The notes beneath the pieces are model-generated. The model searched no databases. It saw only the letters and a program-made list of their open reading frames with translations, and had not been told where the DNA came from. Position numbers and translations under genes: made by a program. This document shows positions 1 to 21,063 of a DNA stretch of 64,000 bases, in pieces. The stretch's first letter is position 1, and each line of letters starts with the position of its first letter. This DNA comes from Salminus brasiliensis (Eukaryota; Chordata; Actinopteri; Characiformes; Bryconidae): the NCBI RefSeq assembly GCF_030463535.1, contig NC_132878.1, positions 93,036,507 through 93,100,506 of the forward strand, written 5' to 3'.

Positions 1-454
1 AAAGCAGTATTGCACTGCATGGGTAGCATGAGGTAGAGTACCCCCAAGGCATGTCATGCTTGTCTGCTGGAGCCCCTTGTAAATGTTGCTGTGTTGTGGG
101 AATTAACAGTAACTATGCGTTTAAAGGTCTTTATTTGCATTTTTTTGCATATATTTTTCATTCTGCATAAGACGATATAAAATAATGGCTGCCAACACAT
201 GAGGGTGCTGCTGTATTATTATGTTGATATGCTGATGTTTATATTTGACATGCAACCCTGTGCTACATCCGTTTAAGATAGATTAATTTAACCAAAGGTA
301 TTAGAAGGACCATATTGTAGGTCCTTGATGTGACTGTGGGTCTTATTGCTCATCCCTGGGTTCTGGGTCGTTTAGTCTTTTGGTTGGGACACCTTTATCA
401 TCTTTAAAGCTGAAACCCTCAGCTGGGATTGTGCCTCCCAAGACGCCAAATATC

Positions 455-602
455 AGCGTTAAAGGGCTCAATGGACTGTCATCGGTAACAGGGTTGTGGA
501 TTCGATACTGGGGCTCGGCAAGCTGCCACTGTCGGGCCCTTGAGGAAGGCCTGTTACCCTCTCTGGTCCCCGGGCGCTGGAGTTGGCTGCCCACCGCTCT
601 GG

Positions 603-637
<35 letters not shown>

Positions 638-745
638 CACTGCCCCTAGTTTACTAGTGTGTGTGTGTGAGTGTGTTCACTACCACAGATGGGTTAAATG
701 CGGAGGACACATGTACAGTGACAAATGCAGGCACCTTTACCTTAA
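455..745 (+). repeat. tRNA-derived SINE-like element, interrupted by a GT tract
   Basis: A B-box-like motif (GGATTCGATACTG, 498-510) is followed by the same body as the copy on the - strand at 56055-56332: 'GCAAGCTGCCACT', 'GGAGTTGGCTGCCCACC', 'CACTGCCCCTAGTTTACTAGTG' style blocks and a 'GGGTTAAATGCGGAGGACAC' end. The GT tract at 605-634 sits inside the body. The left part of the tRNA-like head is poorly preserved. Confidence 0.6.
605..634. repeat. (GT)n microsatellite
   Basis: About 15 uninterrupted GT units within the SINE body, with a shorter, broken GT run just downstream. Confidence 0.9.
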
Positions 746-2000
746 CTTGCTTATAATAGCAAAACTGTTAAGCGGTAAGACCGTGTTGATATTGGGTATT
801 TTGTCCCTGTTAAATGTTAAGATTTAATTTCCGAGGAAAAATATAACGCAAGATGTGATTTCTGGGGGTGTTTATCATGTGGCTCTGTTTCCTCCGGCTG
901 TATAAGAGGCAGGTTTGTACATAGTGGCTAAACAAGGGAGCTGTAATGAAATGATTATCTGAAATGGATTTAATTAGGGTTTAGGGGTTCTGGTCAGAAG
1001 GCAGCTAAACCTTTTATTAGATAAAGTTAATGTTATTTTTTTTTAGCTTCTAACTATTTAAGCTCTTATCATCGGACACTAAAAGCATAGACTTTCACTG
1101 ACCGTTTTAAATATTTAAATAAACCTGCAAGCCATAATCTGGTTTGGCGGGAGCACCGAAAGCCTGGGCCTCATTGTGCAGCCTGCTGTCCCGGGGACAC
1201 GTATGTAAATAATGTAAGATGTGTAGGCATGTCCCGATCCAGTTATTTTGCCCCCCTATCTGCACCAGATATCTTAATGTTGAGCATCGTCCGACCCAAA
1301 TCCGATCTTTGGCCTCGTTTACATCTGGTCACTTCATGTGTGTAGTATCAGCAAGATTTTAGCCACATGCATTTACTAGATTGCTGTGTGCTGCAGTTGT
1401 AACTGGTGTTTTGATTGTACTGGGAGGAGTTTTGGTTGTCGGACGCATTTGAGAAAGGCTGATGTGTTGAAGTTTCTATAATGTGGCTTAAATCCGTCTC
1501 AGACCACTACCGAAGGTGGTTTGAGCAATCAGATTATCAGTTTTAAATGTCTTGGGAGTTTTTAGGTGTGTGTGGCTTGACCATATCCAGATATAATTCT
1601 GGCCAGGGATGTACAGGATGTCTGCATTGCAAAGTGTGCATGGACAACAATATTCACATTGTCAGATATGCAATGTCACATAAGGGAGAATAAATTAAAT
1701 GGTACACACGCGGTTTCCATTTCCCATGACCTTGATCTTTCAGAGACATGATTATATCAGTATCATTTGTTTTACTCATTATAGGTTGCACCAAGTGCAT
1801 TATGAATAGCATAAGGTTGCACCATTGATTGAAAAATATTTTGCAGTGTATGTGTCTTAGGTTTTCATGTCTTCCTGTGTTGTTGAATTCTTGTCTTTTT
1901 ACTGATTACTGATTCTGTGAAGCTGCTTTGTGGCAACCAAAATTTGATTTAATATCACTGAAAGAAAACTATTGCAATATAATTTTTTCCCAGTATCGTG

Positions 2001-2041
2001 CAGCCCTGATATGACTCACAAAGCGAGTCATATCAGGGCTG
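2001..2041. repeat. Perfect 17-bp inverted repeat (hairpin)
   Basis: Arms 2001-2017 (CAGCCCTGATATGACTC) and 2025-2041 are exact reverse complements around a 7-nt loop. It lies immediately left of a compound microsatellite, in the non-coding stretch before brd2 coding exon 1. It could be a transposon end or fold-back element. Confidence 0.9.
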
Positions 2042-2046
2042 ATGTG

Positions 2047-2048
2047 TG

Positions 2049-2084
<36 letters not shown>

Positions 2085-2101
2085 ACACACACACACACAC
2101 A
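2047..2101. repeat. Compound (CT)n(TA)n(CA)n microsatellite
   Basis: Consecutive runs of CT, then TA, then CA are visible by eye. Confidence 0.9.
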
Positions 2102-2871
2102 CAAATGTGTTTCTATAAATAATGTTTATTCATACTGAAGTAAAAGCATGTTGTTTTTAATAACCAGTTCATATAATGAGACATAATGGACTGATTTATT
2201 TGGTAGCAACTTTTATGAAAGGACAGTTTTAGACTTAAGTGTGTTTAAGAGCTTGTGATCTTCCTGAAAATAATAAAATGGAGCAAATCCCAAACCACTG
2301 GGTTGAATTGCAAACATCCCCAATTATTACCTTGCCTATGTGTGTTTTCTTTGGGGTGTAGATTTACTGCGTGTCGATGTCAGACAAAAGTCTTGTATAT
2401 CCCTAATGTAAACTTTACAGGAGAAGGAAAACCTCCTTTTCTTTCAGTGGAAGTCAGTGTCAGTGTTTTGTACATTTCTATTGTAAATGTAAAGAACTGC
2501 CTTTGTGCGTTTGTACGTGCCATGGGCGTCACGCAGCAGACAGGGTAATGATAGCTCGTAGCTGCATGTTTTGGTTAAGGCCACTTATAACCGTATAACC
2601 TACCAAAAATACATATTAGACCACTGGAGTGAAGGCATTAATTAAACCAACATCAATTACGTGAGCTTGGGCTTTGTTTATGGTAAAGGGGCATTAATAA
2701 CACAACCTTGCAAAATGAGCATTGTGATCTAGCCAATGTAACAGAGTTCTAGCTATTTCAGTTTTATGCCTCAAACAAAATACTTAATGCATGTATGTGA
2801 CAGTAATATCATTAATATAAAAATTATTCATTGAAAAATTTAAGATCACTTGAGTTTTAGATCTGCACTTT

Positions 2872-3010
2872 TACATTTACAATTAAGGCATTTAGCAGAC
2901 GCTTTCATCCAGAGCGACTTACAAAAGTGCTTTACTATTTACCCAAGAAAAACCTCAGCTAGTTAGAAAAGACTAATAGTTTAAAGATACCTCTAAGCTT
3001 TAGACATTAC
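2872..3010. repeat. Interspersed repeat fragment, same family as 30903-31385
   Basis: The block with 'GGCATTTAGCAGACGCTTTC', 'CCAGAGCGACTTACAAAAGTG' and 'TTTACCCAAGAAAAACCTC' recurs almost word for word at 30920-31000. The 'AGAGCGACTTAC' core is widespread in teleost retroposon tails. Only the first ~140 bp are kept here. Confidence 0.7.
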
Positions 3011-4009
3011 TAAACTACTCTTAAGCTGCATTCCTGTCAGCTGGGAAGTTCATATAATTATTTCTGCTAAGAAAAGCTATTCTCATACACTGTGTATTAA
3101 TGTCCTGTTAATCCTGCTGTGTACAAAAGTTGCAGTTAAAAATCCCTTGGGTAACTGTGGACGTTACATGTGGTAATTTACCTTTAATAATCGTAGACAC
3201 TCAATCAGTCTGATGGAAAATCTTTCACTGATCAACGTGGCTGTACAGTCATCAGCCAAGACATGGTTGGTATCTGAGGTTTTGCTTCTTTAGTATAAAA
3301 CTGGAGATGCTAGGCTTATGTTGCTAACAAGTACTGGACTTGGATGTTCACAAATCTCATTTTTCTAAACACATGCACAAAACATTTCCAAACCTCACCT
3401 GAAACACACTCAGATCTTCTTCCAGATTGGGCGCAGTCAGTGCATAAATTGCTTAAATATATATACACAAAGATAAGTTGGATCATGGGGAAGCTGTTCT
3501 CAACAGTAACCGTTCTAACATTTTAGCTTAAAAGTTTAAATAAATTGGATACATTGCTTAGTTGTGGTGGTTTTAAAGTTATTGTAGCTTCTCAATAGAT
3601 TTTAAAATTATTTAAATGAAAATTGTTGGTGTTTATCTGTCAGGGTGTTAAAGAAGCAAAACCTTGCCTTATTGACTTCATCTGGGTTAGACATGGACTT
3701 TTTCCTTTCATGGGCATCATAGCTTTGCTTCCCCTAGACTGTTTTATTCCTTGGTGCTCTAGATAGTACGTGAAGCTTTAACGGACTGTGCTGCTAACTT
3801 TACCTTGAGCTGTGAACATGCTCCGACCAGTAACACTTTGGAACAGCTGTACAAACATCAAATGAACCATGGGAGCACTGTGTCAGCATAGTAGGAGCTT
3901 GTGAAACCAGAGCTGCTCTAAAAATCTAAGCCTTGGTCAAGAACTGTTCCAGTGTGTTGACCCGACGCTCCTCTTTTCCCTCCGCAGTTCTCTGGGAGTG
4001 GGGCTGTCC

Positions 4010-14063
<10,054 letters not shown>

Positions 14064-17000
14064 TCAGTCACTAAGAGAGCCTAAACGGGGCCTCACTGGA
14101 GCTCCAGGACGTAGATTGATATTGTGGGACATTCTGTCACAGTAGACCTTTTAGGGTGATCTGGAGATTGAAGGGAGAGAAAGTGGGGGAAAAAAAGAAA
14201 GAAAGAAAGAAAAAAAAAGACGGCGACGCACCAATCACTACATTTTTCCACAGTGGACACAGTAATGTATGACTGTAAATCCCTGAAATCTGTTAGTGTG
14301 TTGATTTGTTTGTAAAAAAAAAAAAAAATGTACATAATGTAATGGATTAATTTTTCTTTTATAAAGAAGACTTTTATAAAAATGCCCATAGTGGGAGACT
14401 TTAAATGGGGTTATGTGGACGTAGAAACTGCGCTGCTATCTTTAGTTGGTAAAATGAGAGTTGGTTTTGTTTGCATTCTGAGGATTTAGCGCTCTGTTCG
14501 AATTCTTCATTCCCCCCCACAAACCGTGACTTTTGAGGCGTACCCAAAGTGGGAAGTTCCTGAAAGCTTGCCTCTGTCGTAATTAAGAGGAATAATCCAG
14601 CGTTTTAAACCTAATCTACGGCTCATGCATCTGTCCCGTACCGTTCAAAGCCGCTGACATTAATTAATAAGTGCTTGCAAAAGGATGGAAACCCTTTCAA
14701 CTCAATTTGTGCTTATGATAGAAGCTGTTGGCAGTTGCTGAATTCTGTGAAATAACCATTTTAAACATCTGACAATGTAAAACACTGGTTACAGGATGAC
14801 AGACTGTGAGGATGTCTTGCGTTTAATCGTACTCTTGCTTTCTGTAAGGTTCTGATATCTGTGGCAGGAGCCTGTGGAAACTAGTACAGTGCTAATGAAT
14901 CATAAAGGAGCCTCCAGCATCCAGCCATGTTTAAAGCCTGATCCAGTTCTGTGTTCTTGTTTTGTTTCTTTAACCCCTCTGTTCTAGCAGAGCGCCCTCT
15001 GGTGTCCTGTAGGTGGTCTTATTTCCAGCCTGCAGCAGTGGGGAGCCGTTGACGTATTGCTCACGCTGCCCAACCAACTCCGTTTCGTTGTACTTTTCAT
15101 TGCACTGACATTTTCTGTTCTATCATAAATTATATATAGCTATGTGGGGAAACGCACTCCAGCTACATCGTAACTCTTGAATTAGAAGTGGTTAGAAACT
15201 GGACTATAACAGAAATGCAGTTTTACAGGACACAAGACTACTGCATTCTTCAGTCTTAAACCAGCACTCAGCAGTGCTTAGTAGCCTGAAATGCACACCT
15301 GATCATGGTACATTCACCACCTCATAACATAGTTATATAGTGTGTAGTGGTACACACTCTGAACTGACATTGTACAAGACGTGATTTGACTGCAGTATTG
15401 TAAAGGAACTTATAAGATAACGCACTATAAAATGACCATTTATATATACATTTTTAAAAAGTCACTACCAAATTAAATCACATTATAGAAACTTTTTGCT
15501 AATCTTGATGTAGCTTCAGTATAATCACAAATACTTGGCATTAAACTACTCCGATTGGAACAAGGGGCAAAAAGGGTCATCCCTATGTAGCATCTCCGAG
15601 AGAAGAATATTGTAGAGCTGCGGCCTGTTTTACCAAATGTAGGCCTGTGCCATGGTAACAGCCCCCAGTACAATTAAACTCACTTATCACCACAAATAAA
15701 TCAACATATTTCAATATTTGTGTGCCATTTGCATTTCAGTTGTTTATTACTAGGTGTATTGCACCTTTTGTGGGCAAATGTGATTTTTGTGGACGCAGGT
15801 TAAACTTGCTATGTCTAATGTCACTATGTCTGCACTCCTGCAGAAGCTAAAAATTGCCATTATTACCATTCAGGCCAATTCCACCTGCTCCTGCTCCTAC
15901 TAGTAGGAATATTCCTGTTATTGTTATAAAGCCAGTGTAACCATTTAATAGTTATTTTCCAAAAGTTACTTGAATATAAGGGTACTTTGTTACTGGCTCA
16001 AACCCTGAAGGCATTCTACATGCAACTACAGAATTCAGCAACCGTCCATCGGCTTTTATTATATGTCTATTTTGATTTATTGGGTTTTTGGTTCTTATCT
16101 TGCGTACAGGGAAACGCATCAAAATATGTCTGGCCTAGGTCTGATCCAGACATAGGAGGTTCTTTAGAGTGAACGTTGCTTCTTTAGGTGAGCAGTTTAG
16201 ATGGTTGCATGGTGAGGACACGTGCTTTAGATTAATTGACGAACAGGAATGCACAAATATCTGAATTTGGAAGAAGGCTCAAGCCGAGTTCTTTCGCTGT
16301 GTGTGTTGGCAGAGCTGTGCAGTGTGTAATGATCAGCCAAAGGGAGGAATCGCTGTTCTTCAAATAGTTGCTTCAGAATAGTACATGCGCTGCAGCTCAT
16401 GCCGTGATCAATCGTCTGTTTATACAATAGATCTTTGATTTCTCTTTTTTGTGTGTTTTTGTGTTTGTTCGTTTGACTTGGATTTTACTTCATCGAATAT
16501 GAATGTGATTTGGACCTCTCAAACGATGGGCCATGAGCCAAAGTTCATTGCGGTAGACAAATTAGAATTGTTCATCCAGCGTTTCTAACGAGCCCCATGT
16601 TATTAGTGCAGGCTGGAACGACCTCCGTTGCACAATGCCGATTGAGTCGCCACTTGCTTTCCATTCCTTATTAGCAGGGATGGCGTTTGTGACTGGTGTA
16701 CTGCTTTTAAAGGGGAGAAACACAAGGTTTCCAGATGGGAAAGGAGCAGTGAAGTATGTTATCCTTTATAGTAGTCTAATGTTGTTAGTGATGGGCTTTT
16801 GTTAGTCGGTTTGGAAACTTATGGGGAGCTTCTGGGAAGAAGAATCAGAGCTAGCGCATGAAAGTAACGGCTTGACATTTTATTATCTATTTCCTGTATA
16901 TAATCTCAGATCAGATCTCAGCTGAACATGGTTCTAGTTTTTCTTTCTTCTGCTTTTTGTACCGATGGTCTTTTTAATTTTCTTTCCCCAGTGTAAAGAA

Positions 17001-17395
17001 CATCACCCGTTCCTTGTGACCCATGCAAGCTGCACAGATGCAACATTCCGTTACTGCTATATTTATATTTAGGCTGGTAGACCATTTGAAATGTATATTT
17101 AGTTTGGTTTTACTTGAGTGCAAATACACATATGCCGACTGGACAAATGTGTCTGTGTCTGTTTTTGCCTTTTTCTGCATGTCACTGGAGTATTTTTTTG
17201 TACAGTAAGCTTTAAAATCTCGTTTACACCTTCCATTAATAAGTTTGACTTATCCCAGTCAAGACCTGTATTGGGTTTCTTCTGTAGTTTTGCCCTGGGG
17301 CTGCAAGGCTAATGCAGCTGTCCCACGGTTTGTCAGAAATTTAAGGCTTTACAAAGTAGTGTAATTTTATATCTGATCAATCTCCTGTCAATAAA
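14064..17395 (+). other. Probable brd2 3' UTR and 3' flank
   Basis: No coding exon is seen. The first ~350 bases, with an A-run and T/A-rich blocks, look like UTR. AATAAA-type signals occur at 15695-15700 and 17390-17395. Where the transcript actually ends cannot be told from sequence alone. Confidence 0.4.
17390..17395 (+). terminator. Candidate polyadenylation signal AATAAA
   Basis: A canonical hexamer 3.3 kb after the brd2 stop. An earlier AATAAA at 15695-15700 is an alternative. Which is used, if either, is unknown. Confidence 0.25.
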
Positions 17396-19930
17396 TCCCA
17401 CCTCTACCCTGTTCACTGTTCAATGACCAAGTCCTAACCACCCCATGCCCATCTCCTCCCTTTTAACCCATGCCCATCTCTAATTCCTTACTCCACCTTT
17501 AATGAGGGAAAGCAGAAAGGAGAAGCCACCTGAAACCAGAGTTCTTTCCTGTCTCCTCGGAAATAATCATAAGCTGATGGCATGGTCTGAACTAGCAAAA
17601 TAGGTCATAACCATGATGACTGGTGCATTAAACTGATGTACGGTGAATGTTTGCTCTGTTTCCTCTAGGGATGTGCATTTGACAAGTTTTTATTTTTGAA
17701 TATATAATTTGATTAATGACTGAGATCAATGATTAATGATTTGCAGTTCTTACTTAAAAGAAGGGTGGACTTGTGCTCAAGGGCTAAATCAACATGTTAA
17801 TTAAAGTGTAATTGAGCTGCAAAAACCTTTGACAGCACATTTTATTATAAAAAAAAATTGCAGTATTTTTTTTTTGCCTAATGTAAGAACCCTAGAAACT
17901 AGGAATTATTAAAATGTAAATTAATAATAATAATAATAAAAGCTTTCTACTGCTGTTTGGTAGTCACTTCAAGGACAAGTAAAACTGTGAATGCTCGATT
18001 TCCATTAAATTAGTTGTTGCCCTTGTTTTAGCTTCTGTTCTGCACATTGGCTCTGTAATTGCAGTGCAGTCTTGGTGGATTGACTATGGTTGGGACAAGG
18101 GGGGGCAATTAACATCCATCTCTATACTATGGTCCGATAAGGCTGGATTCCATTCTGATGGATATATGATGCAGCCAGTGGCACAGGAAACATTTCACTG
18201 GTAGGAGGAGGAGTTATTTCAATTAAATACCTGCTAATTCTGGAAGCTACGCTTACACGGTCTGTAATAATCTGAAGAAGCTCAGAGAAAAGATGATCCA
18301 AAGCACTTGCATGAAGAATGTCGGGCATGGACACCTAGGTATTCAATAGCAAATTCAGCTCTGAATCAACATTACTGTATGTTTCTATAATAAAAGCAGC
18401 ACATCTCTTCTTCAGTCGGCCCAGAGGAAGTTGCTTCTGGAGGTGTACCACTAATAATTCTGAAAAAAAAAAATTGTTTAAATAGATCAAATTTCTTTAA
18501 ATTGAACCCTATTGTTTTTTTTTTTCAAGGAAGAGATTTCTGACCGTCATTTGACAGTTTTTTTTTTTTTTTACAGTGTGTTTGTGGTCTGCTTTGAGTC
18601 CACATCAAGTTTCCAAAATGTCTCTGGCAGATCGAGCTGCTGATGTTGATATTCGTGATGATTGCATGCTTGCATTTGTGAGAGCCACACCGCACAGTAG
18701 ACTAGTGCACATCCACGCCTGTGTGGACTAAACCTTCCAGGAGGTTGCGGTCATATGAGGGGTTTGCCTAGCCTCTCTGGTCAGCATACAAGCAGCTCTA
18801 TCTGAGATGGACTTGGAGAACTTGCCTTGACTTCCACAGATCCCCTTAACTTCCGTTTCATAATGCCACGCTGGACAGTGGGACTTAAAAGCTGGAGCTT
18901 CGATATCTTAGTGGTTTGTAGTTTTGTAGCACTGTAGGCAATACTTAGCTTCATTTTCAGACCATCTGACAGCTGCTTAGAAGAGCTCATGTTTGAAGGT
19001 GTGAGCAGAGAGAATAGTTATTAGCTGATGGTTGCTAATGACCATTAATATGGATCATTTTGTGAATTATTTGTGAGAAAACAATTATAAATTTATTTAA
19101 TATATATATAAACAAATATAGTACAAACCGGACAAATGCATGAACATACATTTGTTTAATCTCAGTTGTGTTTAATTGTGTTCTGGGCTTTTATTTATTA
19201 TTATAATACAATTTCTTAGTGCAGGGTCTTCAATGTCCCTTATACCCAGGTTTATTCCAAGTCCACGATCCATCCTTGAGCAAAAACAACACTGTGGGAA
19301 AAACAACTGCTGTTCAAACCCCCCCCCCCTTCTTTCTGACCCCTATTGATAGGAGTTAGAGTGAGTGCAGTAAAACATTAGTACCAGGATTGTATAACTA
19401 TTTAACAGTTAACATATTATTATTATTATTATTCTTATTTAGGTGGAATCCTGTCTGAGGAGTTGAAATTGCAAATAAACAAAATAAATAAACAGCCAAA
19501 TAATGAAAAAAAAGGATTGATTAATTATATTAGTTAAAATTAATTAATTAAAAGTAATTAATTTGTGCTCATTATTGTTTTTATTATTGAATCTAAATAA
19601 ATATATTTGACTGAATTCACTGTCTGAAAAACAAACTCACCACCGTCCACAAACACATTTAAAATACGCTTTGCTCTAAATTCTCCCAAATCTTCCAATT
19701 TCAAGTAACATTCCCACTGAGTGAGATCTTCCTTCTCAGTTATTTTGAATGAATCTGATCTGGATGAATGTGGCAGTAATTCTCTTTTCTTTAATTGTCT
19801 AATTCCCCTTTGATCCAGCGGTCTTCCAATGTAATGTAAAACTGCCCTATAGCAGCTGTGAGTTCTCAGGCTCTGCAGCAGGACTAAAGTCAATGATTAA
19901 CAGTGATAAGCCTGTGAGGTGACAGAGTGG
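17396..19930. other. Intergenic DNA between brd2 and vmo1
   Basis: AT-rich, with homopolymer and TTA runs. It holds a decayed Tc1-like transposase (separate entry) and no supported gene. A 111-codon open frame on the - strand (19558-19893) is discussed under findings. Confidence 0.6.
18600..18990 (-). pseudogene. Decayed Tc1/mariner-like transposase fragment
   Basis: The - strand reads MSSSKQLSDGLKMKLSIAYS, then SPTVQRGIMKRKLRGSVEVK. This follows the N-terminal helix-turn-helix region of fish Tc1 transposases (KELS-D-L-x-K-I-V-x-A-Y, then S-x-S-T-V-R). Further down the strand a GLVHTGVDVH...STVR-like segment and an in-frame stop appear. Frame breaks and missing glycine-rich spacers show it is dead. 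No intact catalytic DDE region is seen. Confidence 0.5.
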
Positions 19931-19939
19931 CGTCTGCGA

Positions 19940-19945
19940 TATAAG
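19940..19945 (+). promoter_or_regulatory. TATA-box-like element of vmo1
   Basis: TATAAG lies 52 bp upstream of the vmo1 ATG. This would put the start site about 20-30 bp before the ATG with a short 5' UTR. Spacing and isolation support it, but it is untested. Confidence 0.5.
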
Positions 19946-19996
19946 CGTGCTGTGCCCACTCCACCTGTCCTGTCCTGTGCGTCCAAAGGCCCAAAC

Positions 19997-20215
19997 ATGC
20001 CGTTGGTTCCCGTATCAGCCCTGTGGATGCTGTCCCTGGTGGCTTTGGCCCAGGGAGATTCAATGGAGAACTCGTTTGTGGTTCGGGCCGGGACAAGATT
20101 CACATCCCGCTCCTACACCTCCATGCTCTCTGTGCCCAACGGGGAACGCTTCGGCCTCTGGTCGTGGCCCGAGATGTGCCCGGAAAACTTCTTCGCTGTG
20201 GGATTCAGCCTGAGG
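19997..20215 (+). CDS. vmo1: vmo1 exon 1: signal peptide and first repeat
   Basis: Encodes residues 1-73, ending PENFFAVGFSLR. Donor AGG|GTAATG, phase 0. Confidence 0.9.
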
Positions 20216-21010
20216 GTAATGTCACTGCTAACATATGTATCAGTTAGCAACTAAAAAAATATATTTTGGCAGACAAAGAAGACTTATTTGAACCTATTTT
20301 TAATAAAATCCTTTATAATTTAATGGTAAAGATGTAAACACCATCAAGTCACATCAATTCAGAGTGTAAAATGCTTAGTTCTAAAGACATTTACAGATTG
20401 GTGGAAAATCAGCAACCAGAAATCTGAAAAGTTAATGACCTTCATTTTTATAAGAGATACCAATTTTTTTGTATATTATTAACAAGTAAACATACAGATC
20501 ACAGGACATTTGTTTACAAAGCCCGAGATACGCCAAAGTTCTTCACAATAGCTGTTGCATAGAGTTAATCATTACTGTTAGATACCAATAACAGTAGGAA
20601 TGTCCCCATCCAATCCAGTGGATCAGGATCGAGCCGTCCCAGGCATATTTTAGAGGACCGGGTGTCAGCTATTTTAATCCTAGTCCAGTTCCGAGTCTTT
20701 GTTTTAACTACAGTATTCAGAGCTCCGTCTGGTGTCCTTAAGGCGCCATTAACAGACATACCCCAGCCGGCTGCAGCAGCAGTGCGGACGTTCTCAGAAG
20801 GTAAATAAAGGAGTTGAGGTTCTGCAGTGTGGAGCTTTTTTCCAGTGGAACCTGAAAACAGACCATAATATCTGACCCTTTATAAAACTCTCACTGAAAC
20901 GCTCTCACTGTTTTACCAGCGGGAGAACCAGACAACCGCTCACTCGCCTTTCTCTGTTTATAAACCAGCACTGAAGAACCCATTCAGAACCGAGTGGAGG
21001 CTAATGCTAA

Positions 21011-21063
<53 letters not shown>

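Larger units (their letters stand above)
1..3987. other. Non-coding DNA upstream of the first brd2 coding exon
   Basis: No coding exon is recognised here. The stretch ends in a clear splice acceptor (pyrimidine tract then CAG at 3985-3987), so at least its right part is a brd2 intron following an unseen 5' non-coding exon. No CpG-rich promoter island is evident, so the promoter may lie left of the window. It contains a SINE, a GT tract, a perfect 17-bp hairpin, a compound CT/TA/CA microsatellite and an interspersed repeat fragment, listed separately. Confidence 0.6.
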
